NCBI GenBank assembly: GCA_002842095.1
Contig: PHCB01000022.1
Coordinates: forward strand, 1 to 41,126
Reading direction: 5' to 3'
Source: a candidate division BRC1 bacterium HGW-BRC1-1
Lineage (GTDB): Bacteria; Sumerlaeota; Sumerlaeia; Sumerlaeales; Sumerlaeaceae
DNA: 41,126 bases
Numbering within the stretch: the stretch's first letter is position 1; each line of letters begins with the position of its first letter. This document shows positions 18,894 to 26,875 of the stretch, in pieces. The notes beneath the pieces were generated by a model. That model saw only the letters and a program-made list of their open reading frames with translations. It was not told the DNA's origin and made no database searches. Both the position numbers and the translations under genes were made by a program.

Positions 18894-19274
18894 ATGAAGA
18901 TTCGTTCAAGCAAAGGCTTCACCCTCGTCGAGATCATGATCGTCGTGGCCATCATCGGTATCATTATCGCCATCGCGGTGCCCGCCTTCCTGCGTGCTCG
19001 TGAAAATTCCCGTGGCCAGGCTTGCCAGGAAAACCTGAGCAAGGTTGACGGCGCGAAAGAGCAGTATGCGTTGGAGTTCAAGGTTTCCAACGGCGCAACC
19101 GTTGCTTTTTCTGATTTGACCGCGCCCAACAGCGCTGGCTCCGGTGAAGGCTATCTGAAGACCACGCCGACCTGCCCCGCTGGCGGCTCCTACACGATCG
19201 CGGTCATCGGAACTGCCCCCACCTGCAGCATCGGTGCCAACGGCGCGTTCATCGACCACATCCTTCCGCAGTAA
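18894..19274 (+). CDS. Type IV pilin-like protein
   Basis: 126 residues from the ATG at 18894, with GGAGG 6 nt upstream. The class III signal is textbook: a short basic leader ending SSKG, cleavage before FTLVE (mature Phe1, Glu5), then a hydrophobic helix of about 20 residues (IMIVVAIIGIIIAIAVPAFL). The following ARENSRGQACQENLSKVDGAKEQYALE is the conserved alpha1-C segment of short pilins from many uncultured bacteria. The globular part is small, with a Cys pair (PTC and TCS) likely to form a C-terminal disulphide loop. It is assembled by a type IV pilus or type II secretion machine not present in this window. The next gene is a close paralogue. Confidence 0.93.
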   Translation: MKIRSSKGFTLVEIMIVVAIIGIIIAIAVPAFLRARENSRGQACQENLSKVDGAKEQYALEFKVSNGATVAFSDLTAPNSAGSGEGYLKTTPTCPAGGSYTIAVIGTAPTCSIGANGAFIDHILPQ

Positions 19275-19314
19275 TCTGACTTAATATCACAGGGATCTTA
19301 TAAGTCCCTAACGG

Positions 19315-19361
19315 GCCGGGGACAGATGTCAAACATGGCATTCGTCCCCGGCTTCGTTTAT
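19315..19361 (+). terminator. Strong hairpin between the two pilin genes (terminator or attenuator)
   Basis: A perfect 9-bp GC-rich stem pairs GCCGGGGAC (19315-19323) with GTCCCCGGC (19344-19352) around a 20-nt loop, followed by TTCGTTTATT. A weaker hairpin AGGGA/TCCCT precedes it (about 19291-19309). Placement suggests partial termination, which would make the first pilin more abundant than the second. It could also act as a 3' stabilising structure for the pilin mRNA. Confidence 0.7.
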
Positions 19362-19378
19362 TCTGGGGTATTTCCACC

Positions 19379-19798
19379 ATGACAGTATTAAACATTTCAG
19401 TGCGCTCAAAGTTCGCAACATCTACTACTCGCGCGTTTACTCTGGTTGAGATTATGGTGGTCATCGCGGTGATCGCTATAGTGGTGGCCATTGCAACGCC
19501 GACTTGGCTGCGCCAACGCGAAATTTCTCGTGGAAGAGCGTGTCAGGAAAATCTTTTTAAGATCGACGGGGCCAAAGAGCAATACGCTCTCGAATATCGC
19601 GCTTCGAACGGGACCACCGTTGATATGACGCAGCTTCTCACGCCCCCCAACGCTACAGCAGGCGCAGGCGAGGGTTACCTGAAGGCAATACCAACCTGCT
19701 TCGCCAATGGCACTTACACCGTGAACGCAATTGGAGCGGTCCCGGTATGCAGTATCGGAGCAACAGCATTTCTTGAACCGCATGTGATGCAAGAGTGA
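19379..19798 (+). CDS. Type IV pilin-like protein, paralogue with Ala at the cleavage position
   Basis: 139 residues. The prepilin signal reads STTRA then FTLVEIMVVIAVIAIVVA: the residue before the cleavage site is Ala rather than Gly, while Glu5 is kept. Downstream it is a near copy of the first pilin (SRGRACQENLFKIDGAKEQYALE, GEGYLKAIPTC, VCSIGA), so the pair arose by tandem duplication. The leader is longer (about 19 residues). No strong SD lies before ATG 19379, which fits lower expression. It may be a minor pilin or a pseudopilin. The Ala position is tolerated by some prepilin peptidases but slows cleavage in others. Confidence 0.88.
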   Translation: MTVLNISVRSKFATSTTRAFTLVEIMVVIAVIAIVVAIATPTWLRQREISRGRACQENLFKIDGAKEQYALEYRASNGTTVDMTQLLTPPNATAGAGEGYLKAIPTCFANGTYTVNAIGAVPVCSIGATAFLEPHVMQE

Positions 19799-19904
19799 GA
19801 GGTTTTGGCCAAGAGAGCTGACTCGAGGGGTTCTGTGATGTTTCAGCCTTCGCTCGCTGTTCTTTGCCCTTGGATTTTTCTTTCGCCTTGAGTTGACGTT
19901 GCCC

Positions 19905-21410
19905 ATGGTTGCGCACATGTCTGCTACGCCTCGGCGAGTTACCCTTCATCAGGTTTTGATTTCCCCCTTATTCTTAATCGCGCTCGTTGCGATTATCGCT
20001 TTTCTGCCTGCGATAAACGGTGGGGCGGTGTGGGATGACGCGACCCTGTTCCAGCCGGGCTTTTCCACCGGGTGGAATGGGCTCGGGCGCATCTGGTTTC
20101 ACCCCTCATCCCTGGCCGGCGAGGAGCATTACTGGCCCATCACCTATACAGCCTTCTGGCTGCAACGCGCGATGTGGCTGGACCTCATGGTTGGCTACCA
20201 TTTGGTGAACGTTGCCCTCCATGTTGTGTGCTGCTTGCTGCTTTATCGGGCGGCACGAGAAATTGCTCCCCAGGCAGCCTTGCCGGGGGCACTCCTGTTT
20301 GCCGTTCATCCAGTTCATGTCGAGTCGGTCGCGTGGATCATCGAACTCAAAGATGTTTTGAGCGGTGTATTTTATGTTGCGGCCATGCTGGCTTACCTCC
20401 GTCTTCGGCGCGACTCTGGCCGATTATGGCCGGGCCTGCTCTTTGTTGTGGGGCTTTTCATCGCCGCGGTTTGGAGCAAAAGTGTTGCGGTCACTTTTCC
20501 GGCGGGTGTGTTGCTGGTCGATTATTACATGTCCGGACGCATCCACCGCAGGGCATGGATTACTGCGGGCATCACAGCGGCCATCGGTCTGGCGCTGATG
20601 GCCTTCGACCTTTCTCTGGTTAACGCCCGGGAGGTCCGCGCTCTTGATCTGTCGTGGGGCGACCGAATTGCCATCGCCGGGCATAACCTGTGGTTTTATC
20701 CGGCCAAACTTGCATGGCCTCATCCGTTGGTGTTCTTCTATCCGAAATGGGCTCTTGGTGCCAATGCACCCCTGGCGGGTGGCGCGTTGATCGCCTTGGC
20801 TGGTCTCACCCTGGTCGCGTTGTGGCTGATGCGCGGTCGCATCGGTCGTGGCCCTGTTGTCGCTCTCTTGTTTTATTGGGTAACACTTTCGCCCACCCTC
20901 GGGCTCATTCCCTTCAGCTTTCTCCAGTTTGCCCACGCGGCGGATCGTTACCAGTATCTCGCTTCGGTCGGATTGTTGCTTGGCGTTGGAGGAGCGATGG
21001 TTGCAATCTCACGCCGATTATCCCAGAAGGGAATACTCGCTGCCAAGGTTGCTTTTGCGGCGCTGCTGCTCGCTCTCATGACGTTAACCTGGCAACATTC
21101 CGCGCGTTTTCACGATACGAATACTCTGTTCCGTCACGTGCTTCTGCATAATCCCGAGTCGGTGACAGCTTTACAACTCACGGCCATTGCCAGTGTTAAG
21201 TCGGGCGATTTAGAAGAGGCGGTAGAATTGTTGACCCGGGCAACTGGTCTCGCGCCGGAGGATTCTCAGTTTCGGTATAATCTCGCGCAGATTGAACGAA
21301 TGCGTGGCAACCGCGGGCAGGCGTTGCGACATGTGCAGGAGGCGATTCGTTTGAAGCCCGATTATGCAACAGCACTCAGATTGCGGGACCAGCTTACTTC
21401 GGCGCCTTAA
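19905..21410 (+). CDS. TMTC/DUF1736-like membrane glycosyltransferase with C-terminal TPRs
   Basis: 501 residues from ATG 19905 (ATG 19917 or TTG 19893 are alternatives; no clear SD). About ten TM helices are followed by about 90 residues with two TPR-like repeats (SGDLEEAVELLTRATGLAPE and RGNRGQALRHVQEAIRLKPD). The first loop after TM1 has VWDDATLF, the acidic pair typical of GT-C enzymes. Next come NVALHVVCCLLLYRAA, the AVHPVHVESVAWIIELKDVLSG block and SPTLGLIPFSFLQFAHAADRYQYLAS. These are hallmarks of the TMTC group, whose animal members O-mannosylate proteins from dolichyl-phosphate mannose. It follows the two pilins and may modify pilins or other exported proteins (inference). Its stop overlaps that of the GT2 gene on the other strand. 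Confidence 0.82.
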   Translation: MVAHMSATPRRVTLHQVLISPLFLIALVAIIAFLPAINGGAVWDDATLFQPGFSTGWNGLGRIWFHPSSLAGEEHYWPITYTAFWLQRAMWLDLMVGYHLVNVALHVVCCLLLYRAAREIAPQAALPGALLFAVHPVHVESVAWIIELKDVLSGVFYVAAMLAYLRLRRDSGRLWPGLLFVVGLFIAAVWSKSVAVTFPAGVLLVDYYMSGRIHRRAWITAGITAAIGLALMAFDLSLVNAREVRALDLSWGDRIAIAGHNLWFYPAKLAWPHPLVFFYPKWALGANAPLAGGALIALAGLTLVALWLMRGRIGRGPVVALLFYWVTLSPTLGLIPFSFLQFAHAADRYQYLASVGLLLGVGGAMVAISRRLSQKGILAAKVAFAALLLALMTLTWQHSARFHDTNTLFRHVLLHNPESVTALQLTAIASVKSGDLEEAVELLTRATGLAPEDSQFRYNLAQIERMRGNRGQALRHVQEAIRLKPDYATALRLRDQLTSAP

Positions 21411-22213
21411 TGGCGTACGACCAGCATCTTCAGGGTTTCCCAGATTGTTTTGAACAGGGGCAGTTTGCTTTTGCCGCGCTTTTTGTCGTAGCGCAGCACG
21501 AAGGGGACTTCGGTTACGCGGCGGGTTACGGTGCTCAGGTGGACCAACAGTTCGTCGGTGCAGGCGAAGCCTTCGCGGGTGATGAGGCGGTCGCCGTATT
21601 TCTCCACGGCGGTTTGCAGGGTCGATGCGCGGTATGCGCGGTAGCCGCATGTGTAGTCGCGCACTTCGGGCAGGCGGAGGAAGATGCGGAAGAGCAGCCG
21701 CGCGCCACGGCTGAGCACGCGGCGGCCAAACGGGACCCCCACCTCCTGGCTGCCCTCGCGGAAGCGCGATGCGATGACGATGTCCTGACCCTCCGTCCAG
21801 ATTTTCGCAACCATGCCCGGGATGTAGGCTGGGTCGTGGGTGTCGTCGGCGTCCATGTTGACGACAATATCGTCGGGATTTCCGGATCGAGCCAGAGACT
21901 CATGGATGGATGTGCGGATGGCCGCACCCAGCCCGCGGTTGCGCGGGTGGTCGATGCGTTCCACGGCGATTCCTTCGGCGGCGAGCGCGTCCACCACGGC
22001 GGCGGTGTCGTCGGTGGAGCCATCGTTCACCACCAGAATGATGTGATCGAGTTTGGCTTCGGTAAACATCGCTTGGGCGGCGTGCAAAAGCGTCGGCAGG
22101 TTTTCCGCCTCATTGTATGCGGGCAGCGCCAGAATGACTCTGGGGTGGGCCGCAGCTGTGGCCACCGGCGCGTTGGCTGAAACCTCTGGGTTATCGCCGG
22201 ATGATTGACTCAC
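21407..22213 (-). CDS. GT2 glycosyltransferase, dolichyl/polyprenyl-phosphate mannose synthase-like
   Basis: 268 residues, GTG start at 22213 overlapping the upstream patatin stop (GTGA). GT-A fold: VILALPAYNEAENLPTLL, the VNDGSTDDT loop, NRGLGAAIRTSI, the metal-binding NMDADDTHDP, IASRFREGSQEV and DYTCGYRAYR, all as in DPM1-type polyprenyl-phosphate-hexose synthases. There is no C-terminal TM pair, so it is a soluble or peripheral DPM1-like type. It would make polyprenyl-phosphate mannose or glucose on the cytoplasmic side, the donor needed by GT-C enzymes such as the TMTC-like protein whose 3' end it overlaps by 4 nt (21407-21410). The exact sugar cannot be read from sequence. Confidence 0.87.
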   Translation of the reverse strand: MSQSSGDNPEVSANAPVATAAAHPRVILALPAYNEAENLPTLLHAAQAMFTEAKLDHIILVVNDGSTDDTAAVVDALAAEGIAVERIDHPRNRGLGAAIRTSIHESLARSGNPDDIVVNMDADDTHDPAYIPGMVAKIWTEGQDIVIASRFREGSQEVGVPFGRRVLSRGARLLFRIFLRLPEVRDYTCGYRAYRASTLQTAVEKYGDRLITREGFACTDELLVHLSTVTRRVTEVPFVLRYDKKRGKSKLPLFKTIWETLKMLVVRH

Positions 22214-23562
22214 CGCCCCGAAAGCGCCTGTTCCACTTTGCCCCGGTGCAAGGCCGAAACCTCGCTGGCCGCGTTAAGCACGGTGAGGAAGTCTGTCTCA
22301 GAGATGCAGTACGAGCCCTGCGGGCCGTTCAGCTTGGATGTCTGGGGCGACTCGGTCAGGCGGTAGTGGATGAGCTGGATGCTCGATGAGCCGTTGTAGA
22401 GCGCCTCGGCAAAATGCTGTCCGCGCGTGGCCGAGAAGGCAAAGGCGCGCTCGCCGTAGGCGATGGCTCCCAGATAACCGTTGGGGTCTCCGACCTTCTT
22501 GGGCTGGGGCGACACCGATGCATCGATGGCAATAATCACGAGACGCTTCGAGGATTTGGCGTGCTGAAGGCGTGACATGTAAAGCTGCACGATGGAATCG
22601 ATACCGAAGTTGTCGTTCACGCCGCCGTCGGCCAGGTGCACGTAGGTGTTGTTCTTGTAGTTCAGCAACGAGGCTGGACCCGGAACGATGGGATATGACG
22701 AAGAAGCAGAGACCGCACTGGCGAGGCGGAAGCTGGAAATGTCGCTGTCGATGGCGTCGAAACCAAAGGGATTCATGAACGGCTGCGCGGCCAGACCCGC
22801 GAGGGTTTTCATGCGGTCCTGATCCGCAGAGGGAACAAAATTGCTCACGGCGGATTTGGCCCGCTGTTCGTCCACGCTGAAGTTGCGGTTCACGTTCAGG
22901 TTCGAGAAGATGAACTTTGTGCCGTAGTCCAGCGACGAGGCGTTGATGAGAAGTGCGGGGGAGCGGCCGTCAAGCTCGCGCTTGTGGATGTCGGCAAAGG
23001 TCGAGCCACCAAACAGATACTGGTCGAACGTGTTGGCGAGGGTCATGCCGAATTTGTAGCGCGTGTAGTAGCGCATGGCCCCTTCCCAGGGGTGGCTGAC
23101 GTAGTGCATGAAACCGCGCATGACGAAATCGACCGTCATTTCGCTTTTGAAGGTCTGGAAGAATGCGGCATTTGCCTGGGGATCGGCGAAGGTGTCGGGC
23201 TTGCGGAGCGAATAGTAGGCCGCCGCAAGGCTGCCGCCGGAAACTCCGGAAATGATGTCGACGGAGTCGAGCACGCTGCGGCCGGGGCGATTGGGGTCGG
23301 GCGTGGCTGCAAGATTTTCCATGATGCCCGCAGCAAAAACCGCCGCACGGGAGCCGCCGCCAGAGATGGCTATGGCCAGATTCACCGGTTCGTCGATGGC
23401 GTTTATCTGCGCGGGCTCTACGTAACCGGGGGCGTTGTCAAACACATGGAATGGAAGGCTGCCAAAGCGCACGCGGGCCTGGTCGAACCGATCACCGATA
23501 ACAACACAACCTGAAAGTATGGCACCAGCAACAAGGGCCGTGATGGCCAAGCGGAGTTTCAT
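22210..23562 (-). CDS. Patatin-like phospholipase, lipoprotein
   Basis: 450 residues from ATG 23562 (a GTG directly before it is an alternative). The signal peptide ends in the lipobox LSGC (Cys19), so the protein should be membrane-anchored. The patatin domain has the oxyanion motif SGGGSRA (68-73), the nucleophile elbow GVSGGS with Ser108, and the catalytic Asp312 in LADGGVNDN, so the Ser-Asp dyad is intact. Patatins hydrolyse acyl chains of phospholipids or related esters. The role here may be envelope lipid turnover. The stop overlaps the GTG of the GT2 gene, so the two are translationally coupled. No clear SD is visible. The ~205-nt gap upstream holds a GTTTGCAAAC palindrome (23712-23721). 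Confidence 0.9.
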   Translation of the reverse strand: MKLRLAITALVAGAILSGCVVIGDRFDQARVRFGSLPFHVFDNAPGYVEPAQINAIDEPVNLAIAISGGGSRAAVFAAGIMENLAATPDPNRPGRSVLDSVDIISGVSGGSLAAAYYSLRKPDTFADPQANAAFFQTFKSEMTVDFVMRGFMHYVSHPWEGAMRYYTRYKFGMTLANTFDQYLFGGSTFADIHKRELDGRSPALLINASSLDYGTKFIFSNLNVNRNFSVDEQRAKSAVSNFVPSADQDRMKTLAGLAAQPFMNPFGFDAIDSDISSFRLASAVSASSSYPIVPGPASLLNYKNNTYVHLADGGVNDNFGIDSIVQLYMSRLQHAKSSKRLVIIAIDASVSPQPKKVGDPNGYLGAIAYGERAFAFSATRGQHFAEALYNGSSSIQLIHYRLTESPQTSKLNGPQGSYCISETDFLTVLNAASEVSALHRGKVEQALSGR

Positions 23563-23770
23563 CACTGTCTGAATCGTATCCTTCGAGGAACCTGCTTTAG
23601 ATGCTCAGGTTCGGGTTAGTAAATCAGTTTGGGTGGCAGTTCGGAAGCCATGCAAGCGCAGACTTTTCCGAGGCTGCGAACCAAGCGATTCTTTTGCTGA
23701 GGTCAGGTGTCGTTTGCAAACACAATCAACTTGGTCGGGCGTTTCAATAAATAGACACAGTTGCGCGGTT

Positions 23771-24907
23771 TCAGTGGGGGGCTTGGGGTAACAGACGTTC
23801 GTAAAGCGTTTCGTATCTGGCCACCATGGTTGGAAGGTGGAATTCCTGGAGGGCGCGATTCTGCGCGGCGGCGGCGAGTTGGCCGCGCAGCGCTGAGTCC
23901 CGCGCGAGACGATCGAGGGCACCCACAAGGCGGGTCGGATCGCCCGGAGGCACCAGCAGCGCGGTGTGTTGATCCTGAAGCATCTCGGGGATACCTCCCA
24001 CGTTTGTGGCTACGATTGGTCGGGCCGCATGCATCGCTTCGATGATACTCACAGGCAATCCCTCCCAGTGGCTGGGTAGGGTGAAGATGTCGAGGGTGGC
24101 GAGGAAGAGCTGCGTGTCTTGCAGAAACCCGGGGAAGAAGACCACGTCGTCCACGCCGGCGGTTTGCGCTGCGGCGGGGACTGCCCCGTTGCTGGTGTCG
24201 GTGCCCGCGCAGATGATCCGCATTTTCGGAAAGTCGCGCTTGAGGGTCACCGCGGCGGCGATGAGGTCTCCGTGGCCCTTCATTTCGCGGAGGTTTGCCA
24301 ACATGCCGATGACCGGAAAAGCGTCGTCGGGAATCCCGAGGCGTTGTCGCATGCCGGCGATTTTATCCGGCGAGAATTCGGGCGGCGATGGAATGCCGAT
24401 GGGGATAACCTCGTGGCGGCCTTTTCGAACTTCACCCCGTTTGAGAGCCGCATCCAAAGCAGCCTTGCAGACGGCGACGTGGTGGGTGACGAGCGGGAGT
24501 GTTGCGCGGTCCATGATGGAATGAACGCGGCGGCGCCATGGGTCGACCGAATGAATGGTGCTTACGACGGCGGCGGCCCCGGCGGCCCGCGCAATGGGGC
24601 GACCGACAGTCTCGGCACGCAACCCATGAATCTGCACGAGATCGATCTGGTGGTGTCGGATGAAGCGCGCCAGGCGCATGGCCGCGGCGGGATCCAGCGG
24701 ACTGTTGAAGCGCAGATGTTCCACGGCGGCACAAACGGGCAGGGCCAGTTCGACCAGCTCACCGGAGCCGACGGTGGAGCAGAGGTAGGGCGTGAAACGC
24801 TCGCGATCCAGCCCACCCACCAGATGCAGCACCATGCGTTCTGCGCCGCCGAGGTCGCTGGTGGCGGTCAGTTGCAGGATGCGGTGGGGTCGGGCTGGAT
24901 CGCGCAT
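23771..24907 (-). CDS. GT4-family glycosyltransferase
   Basis: 378 residues from ATG 24907, which is 4 nt after the proS stop; the longer in-frame extension into proS shows no homology. GT-B fold: the N-terminal HRILQLTATSDLGGAERMVLHL (the GGAE motif of group 1 transferases), HRILQ..VQIHGLRAETVGRP, then the C-terminal sugar-nucleotide domain with GMLANLREMKGHGDLI, VVFFPGFLQD, LPSHWEGLPVSIIEAMHAARPIVATNVGGIPE and LLVPPGDP. The E-x7-E motif of retaining GT4 enzymes is present (EGLPVSIIE). It likely builds a surface glycan from a nucleotide sugar in the cytoplasm. Donor and acceptor are unknown. No SD is visible before the start; it probably relies on coupling with proS. Confidence 0.88.
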   Translation of the reverse strand: MRDPARPHRILQLTATSDLGGAERMVLHLVGGLDRERFTPYLCSTVGSGELVELALPVCAAVEHLRFNSPLDPAAAMRLARFIRHHQIDLVQIHGLRAETVGRPIARAAGAAAVVSTIHSVDPWRRRVHSIMDRATLPLVTHHVAVCKAALDAALKRGEVRKGRHEVIPIGIPSPPEFSPDKIAGMRQRLGIPDDAFPVIGMLANLREMKGHGDLIAAAVTLKRDFPKMRIICAGTDTSNGAVPAAAQTAGVDDVVFFPGFLQDTQLFLATLDIFTLPSHWEGLPVSIIEAMHAARPIVATNVGGIPEMLQDQHTALLVPPGDPTRLVGALDRLARDSALRGQLAAAAQNRALQEFHLPTMVARYETLYERLLPQAPH

Positions 24908-24911
24908 TTTT

Positions 24912-26381
24912 TTAGTAGGAACGGGCGAAGTAGACCTCAAACTTCGCGGGTTTCCCGGTGTAGATGCACACGGTGCCTTCGGGTGCAGGGATCGGGTTGT
25001 TCGCATCGTCGAGGGGAATGCAGCGGATCGTTGCCTTGGTTTCCTCTTTGATCTTGGTTTCAACCTCGGAGTCGCCACACCAGCCGGCGAGAATGAACCC
25101 GCGGTCGTTTTCCATGACGCGCTTGAATTCGTCATAATCGGCCACGCGGCGGGTGTTGTCGTCGCGGAATTTGCGGGCGCGTTCGAGCATGTCGGACTGG
25201 ATCGTTTTCAGAAGTTCGGGCAGGGTCGCGGCCAGTTCTTCCAGCGGCACGAACAGTTTCTCGCGGGTGTCGCGGCGAGCCAGCACGCACTGGTTTTTCT
25301 CAATGTCCTTCGGCCCGATTTCGAGACGAACAGGGACGCCCTTCATTTCCCAATCGTTGAATTTGAACCCTGGGGTTACGTTGTCGCGGTCGTCGAGTTT
25401 CACGCGGGCAATGGGCTTGAGGGCCTTCTCCAGTTCGCGGGCCTTCTCCAACACCGCATCGCGGGTGTCGCCACGGAACACGGGCACGATGACCACCTGA
25501 ATGGGTGCGATGCGCGGTGGCAGGATGAGTCCGTTTTCGTCGCCGTGGGTCATGATGACGCCGCCCACGAGCCGCGTGCTGACGCCCCACGAGGTCTGCC
25601 AGACAAACTTACGCTGCTCGTCTTCGTCGAGGAACTGAATGTCGAACATCTTGCTGAAGTGCTGGCCGAGGTTGTGGCTGGTGCCGGCCTGCAACGCGCG
25701 CCCGTCGCCCATCAGACCTTCGATGGTGTAGGTGAAAACGGCGCCGGGGAACTTTTCATTCTCGGTTTTCAGGCCGGGGATGATGGGCATGGCCAGTTCG
25801 GTCTCGGCGAATTCCTGATAGACGCGCAGCATCTTCAGTGTTTCTTCCTGCGCCTCCTCCTCGGTGCGGTGGCACGTGTGGCCTTCCTGCCAGAGGAATT
25901 CGGTGGTGCGCAGAAACAGGCGCGTCACTTTTTCCCAACGCACGACGTTGGCCCACTGGTTGATGAGCAGCGGAAGGTCGCGGTAGCTCTGCACCCACTT
26001 GCTGTAAATGCTGCAGATGATGGCTTCGCTGGTGGGGCGAATAGCCAGGCGCTCTTCAAGTTTCTCGTTGCCGGCGTGGGTGACCCACGCCACTTCGGGG
26101 GCGAATCCGGCTATGTGGTCGGCCTCTTTTTGCAGGAGGCTCTCGGGCACGAAAAGCGGGAAGTAGGCGTTCTGGTGGCCGGTCTCTTTGATGCGTTTGT
26201 CGAGGGCGTCGCGGATGTTTTCCCACAGGCCGAAGCCATAGGGCTTGATGACCATGCAGCCCTTGATGGTCGTGTAGTCGGCGAGGTCGGCCTTGCGGAC
26301 CACGTCCAGATACCACTGGGAGTAATCCTCGCTCTTGGGGGTGATTTCCTTGATGAACTTTTTCTCGTCTTTGGGGGCCAC
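24912..26381 (-). CDS. proS: Prolyl-tRNA synthetase, type 3 (archaeal/eukaryote-like)
   Basis: Class II aminoacyl-tRNA synthetase that charges tRNA-Pro. 489 residues from GTG 26381, chosen because GAGGA lies 6 nt upstream and the product then begins MAPKDEKKFIKEITPKSEDYSQWYL-like, the normal start of the type 3 family (shown here in part only). It has motif 2 region TRLFLRTTEFLWQEGHTCH, RPTSEAIICSIYSKW, and motif 3 with TSWGVSTRLVGGVIMTHGD. The anticodon-binding domain and the short C-terminal domain end in VYFARSY, the characteristic type 3 terminus. The editing (INS) domain of type 1 bacterial ProRS is absent. The type 3 enzyme is found in a minority of bacteria, so transfer in the lineage's past is possible. 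Confidence 0.96.
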   Translation of the reverse strand: MAPKDEKKFIKEITPKSEDYSQWYLDVVRKADLADYTTIKGCMVIKPYGFGLWENIRDALDKRIKETGHQNAYFPLFVPESLLQKEADHIAGFAPEVAWVTHAGNEKLEERLAIRPTSEAIICSIYSKWVQSYRDLPLLINQWANVVRWEKVTRLFLRTTEFLWQEGHTCHRTEEEAQEETLKMLRVYQEFAETELAMPIIPGLKTENEKFPGAVFTYTIEGLMGDGRALQAGTSHNLGQHFSKMFDIQFLDEDEQRKFVWQTSWGVSTRLVGGVIMTHGDENGLILPPRIAPIQVVIVPVFRGDTRDAVLEKARELEKALKPIARVKLDDRDNVTPGFKFNDWEMKGVPVRLEIGPKDIEKNQCVLARRDTREKLFVPLEELAATLPELLKTIQSDMLERARKFRDDNTRRVADYDEFKRVMENDRGFILAGWCGDSEVETKIKEETKATIRCIPLDDANNPIPAPEGTVCIYTGKPAKFEVYFARSY

Positions 26382-26387
26382 TTTGCG

Positions 26388-26392
26388 TCCTC
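26388..26392 (-). promoter_or_regulatory. Ribosome binding site supporting a GTG start for proS
   Basis: GAGGA on the minus strand, 6 nt before GTG 26381. The ATG at 26438 in the same frame has no comparable signal and would add 19 residues absent from the family. Confidence 0.7.
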
Positions 26393-26515
26393 GATGGTTG
26401 TCAGATTTTTCAGGTTGAAGTGCTGTTTTGGGCAGCACGATGCAAAGTAATGATCGGCGGCGGGCGGGTGGTTGTCGTCAAGGGTTAGTTCCCCAAGGGG
26501 ACCTGCCGGTGAGGC

Positions 26516-26544
26516 TTGACAGTCGGGGCGTGAATGGTTGCCAT
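26516..26544 (+). promoter_or_regulatory. Candidate promoter for the HU/IHF gene
   Basis: A perfect TTGACA (26516-26521), then a 17-bp spacer and TGCCAT (26539-26544), which matches TATAAT at only three positions. A nearly palindromic AGTTCCCC/GGGGACCT element lies just upstream (about 26488-26505) and might be an operator. The leader to ATG 26585 would be about 34 nt. Confidence 0.38.
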
Positions 26545-26584
26545 CAGGGGCGTAGCGACATACGAAACAGAGGGACGAACCCCC

Positions 26585-26866
26585 ATGACAAAATTGGAAG
26601 TGGCCACGACCCTGCGCGAGCGCACGGGTCTTTCTCAAAAACAAGCATTGGAGTGCGTGGAGATCTTTCTGGATTCGGTGAAGGAATCTTTGAAGGCGGG
26701 AGAGAAGGTGTCGCTGGTGGGTTTCGGAACTTTCTATCTGAAAGAAAAGAATGAGCGCAAGGGGCGCAACCCCCGCACAGGCGAGCAGATTATGATTCCG
26801 GCGAAGTCGATCGTTTCCTTCAAGCCGGGCAAGGAATTCCGCGAGCAGGTGAACGGCGAAGTTTAA
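26585..26866 (+). CDS. HU/IHF-family DNA-bending protein (IHF-alpha-like)
   Basis: 93 residues, the normal length. AGAGGG lies about 10 nt before ATG 26585; an upstream in-frame GTG (26534) adds a non-homologous leader. Family features are the N-terminal helices (LEVATTLRERTGLSQKQALECVE), VSLVGFGTFYLKEKNERKGRNPRTGE in the dimer core, and the beta-arm with KGRNPRTGEQIMIPAKSIVSFKPGKEFRE containing the intercalating-proline region (NPRTGE) and the FKPGKE end. It binds and bends DNA in nucleoid organisation and sigma-54-type regulation. The KN-x-R-x-GRNP-x-TGE pattern resembles IHF-alpha more than HU, but the split is not firm without a tree. It is monocistronic, with 9 nt to the convergent aminotransferase stop. 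Confidence 0.92.
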   Translation: MTKLEVATTLRERTGLSQKQALECVEIFLDSVKESLKAGEKVSLVGFGTFYLKEKNERKGRNPRTGEQIMIPAKSIVSFKPGKEFREQVNGEV

Positions 26867-26875
26867 GGCGCGGCG

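Noticed and set aside
23712..23721. GTTTGCAAAC palindrome upstream of the patatin gene, considered as an operator
   Set aside because: A 10-bp palindrome about 150 nt from the start is expected by chance often enough; no promoter pair was found next to it.
23605..23928. 107-residue open frame on the minus strand overlapping the GT4 3' end
   Set aside because: Runs partly over the GT4 gene in another frame, no homology and no SD.
24792..26450. 552-residue open frame on the + strand across proS
   Set aside because: Antisense shadow of ProRS; long only because the GC-rich codon pattern removes stops.
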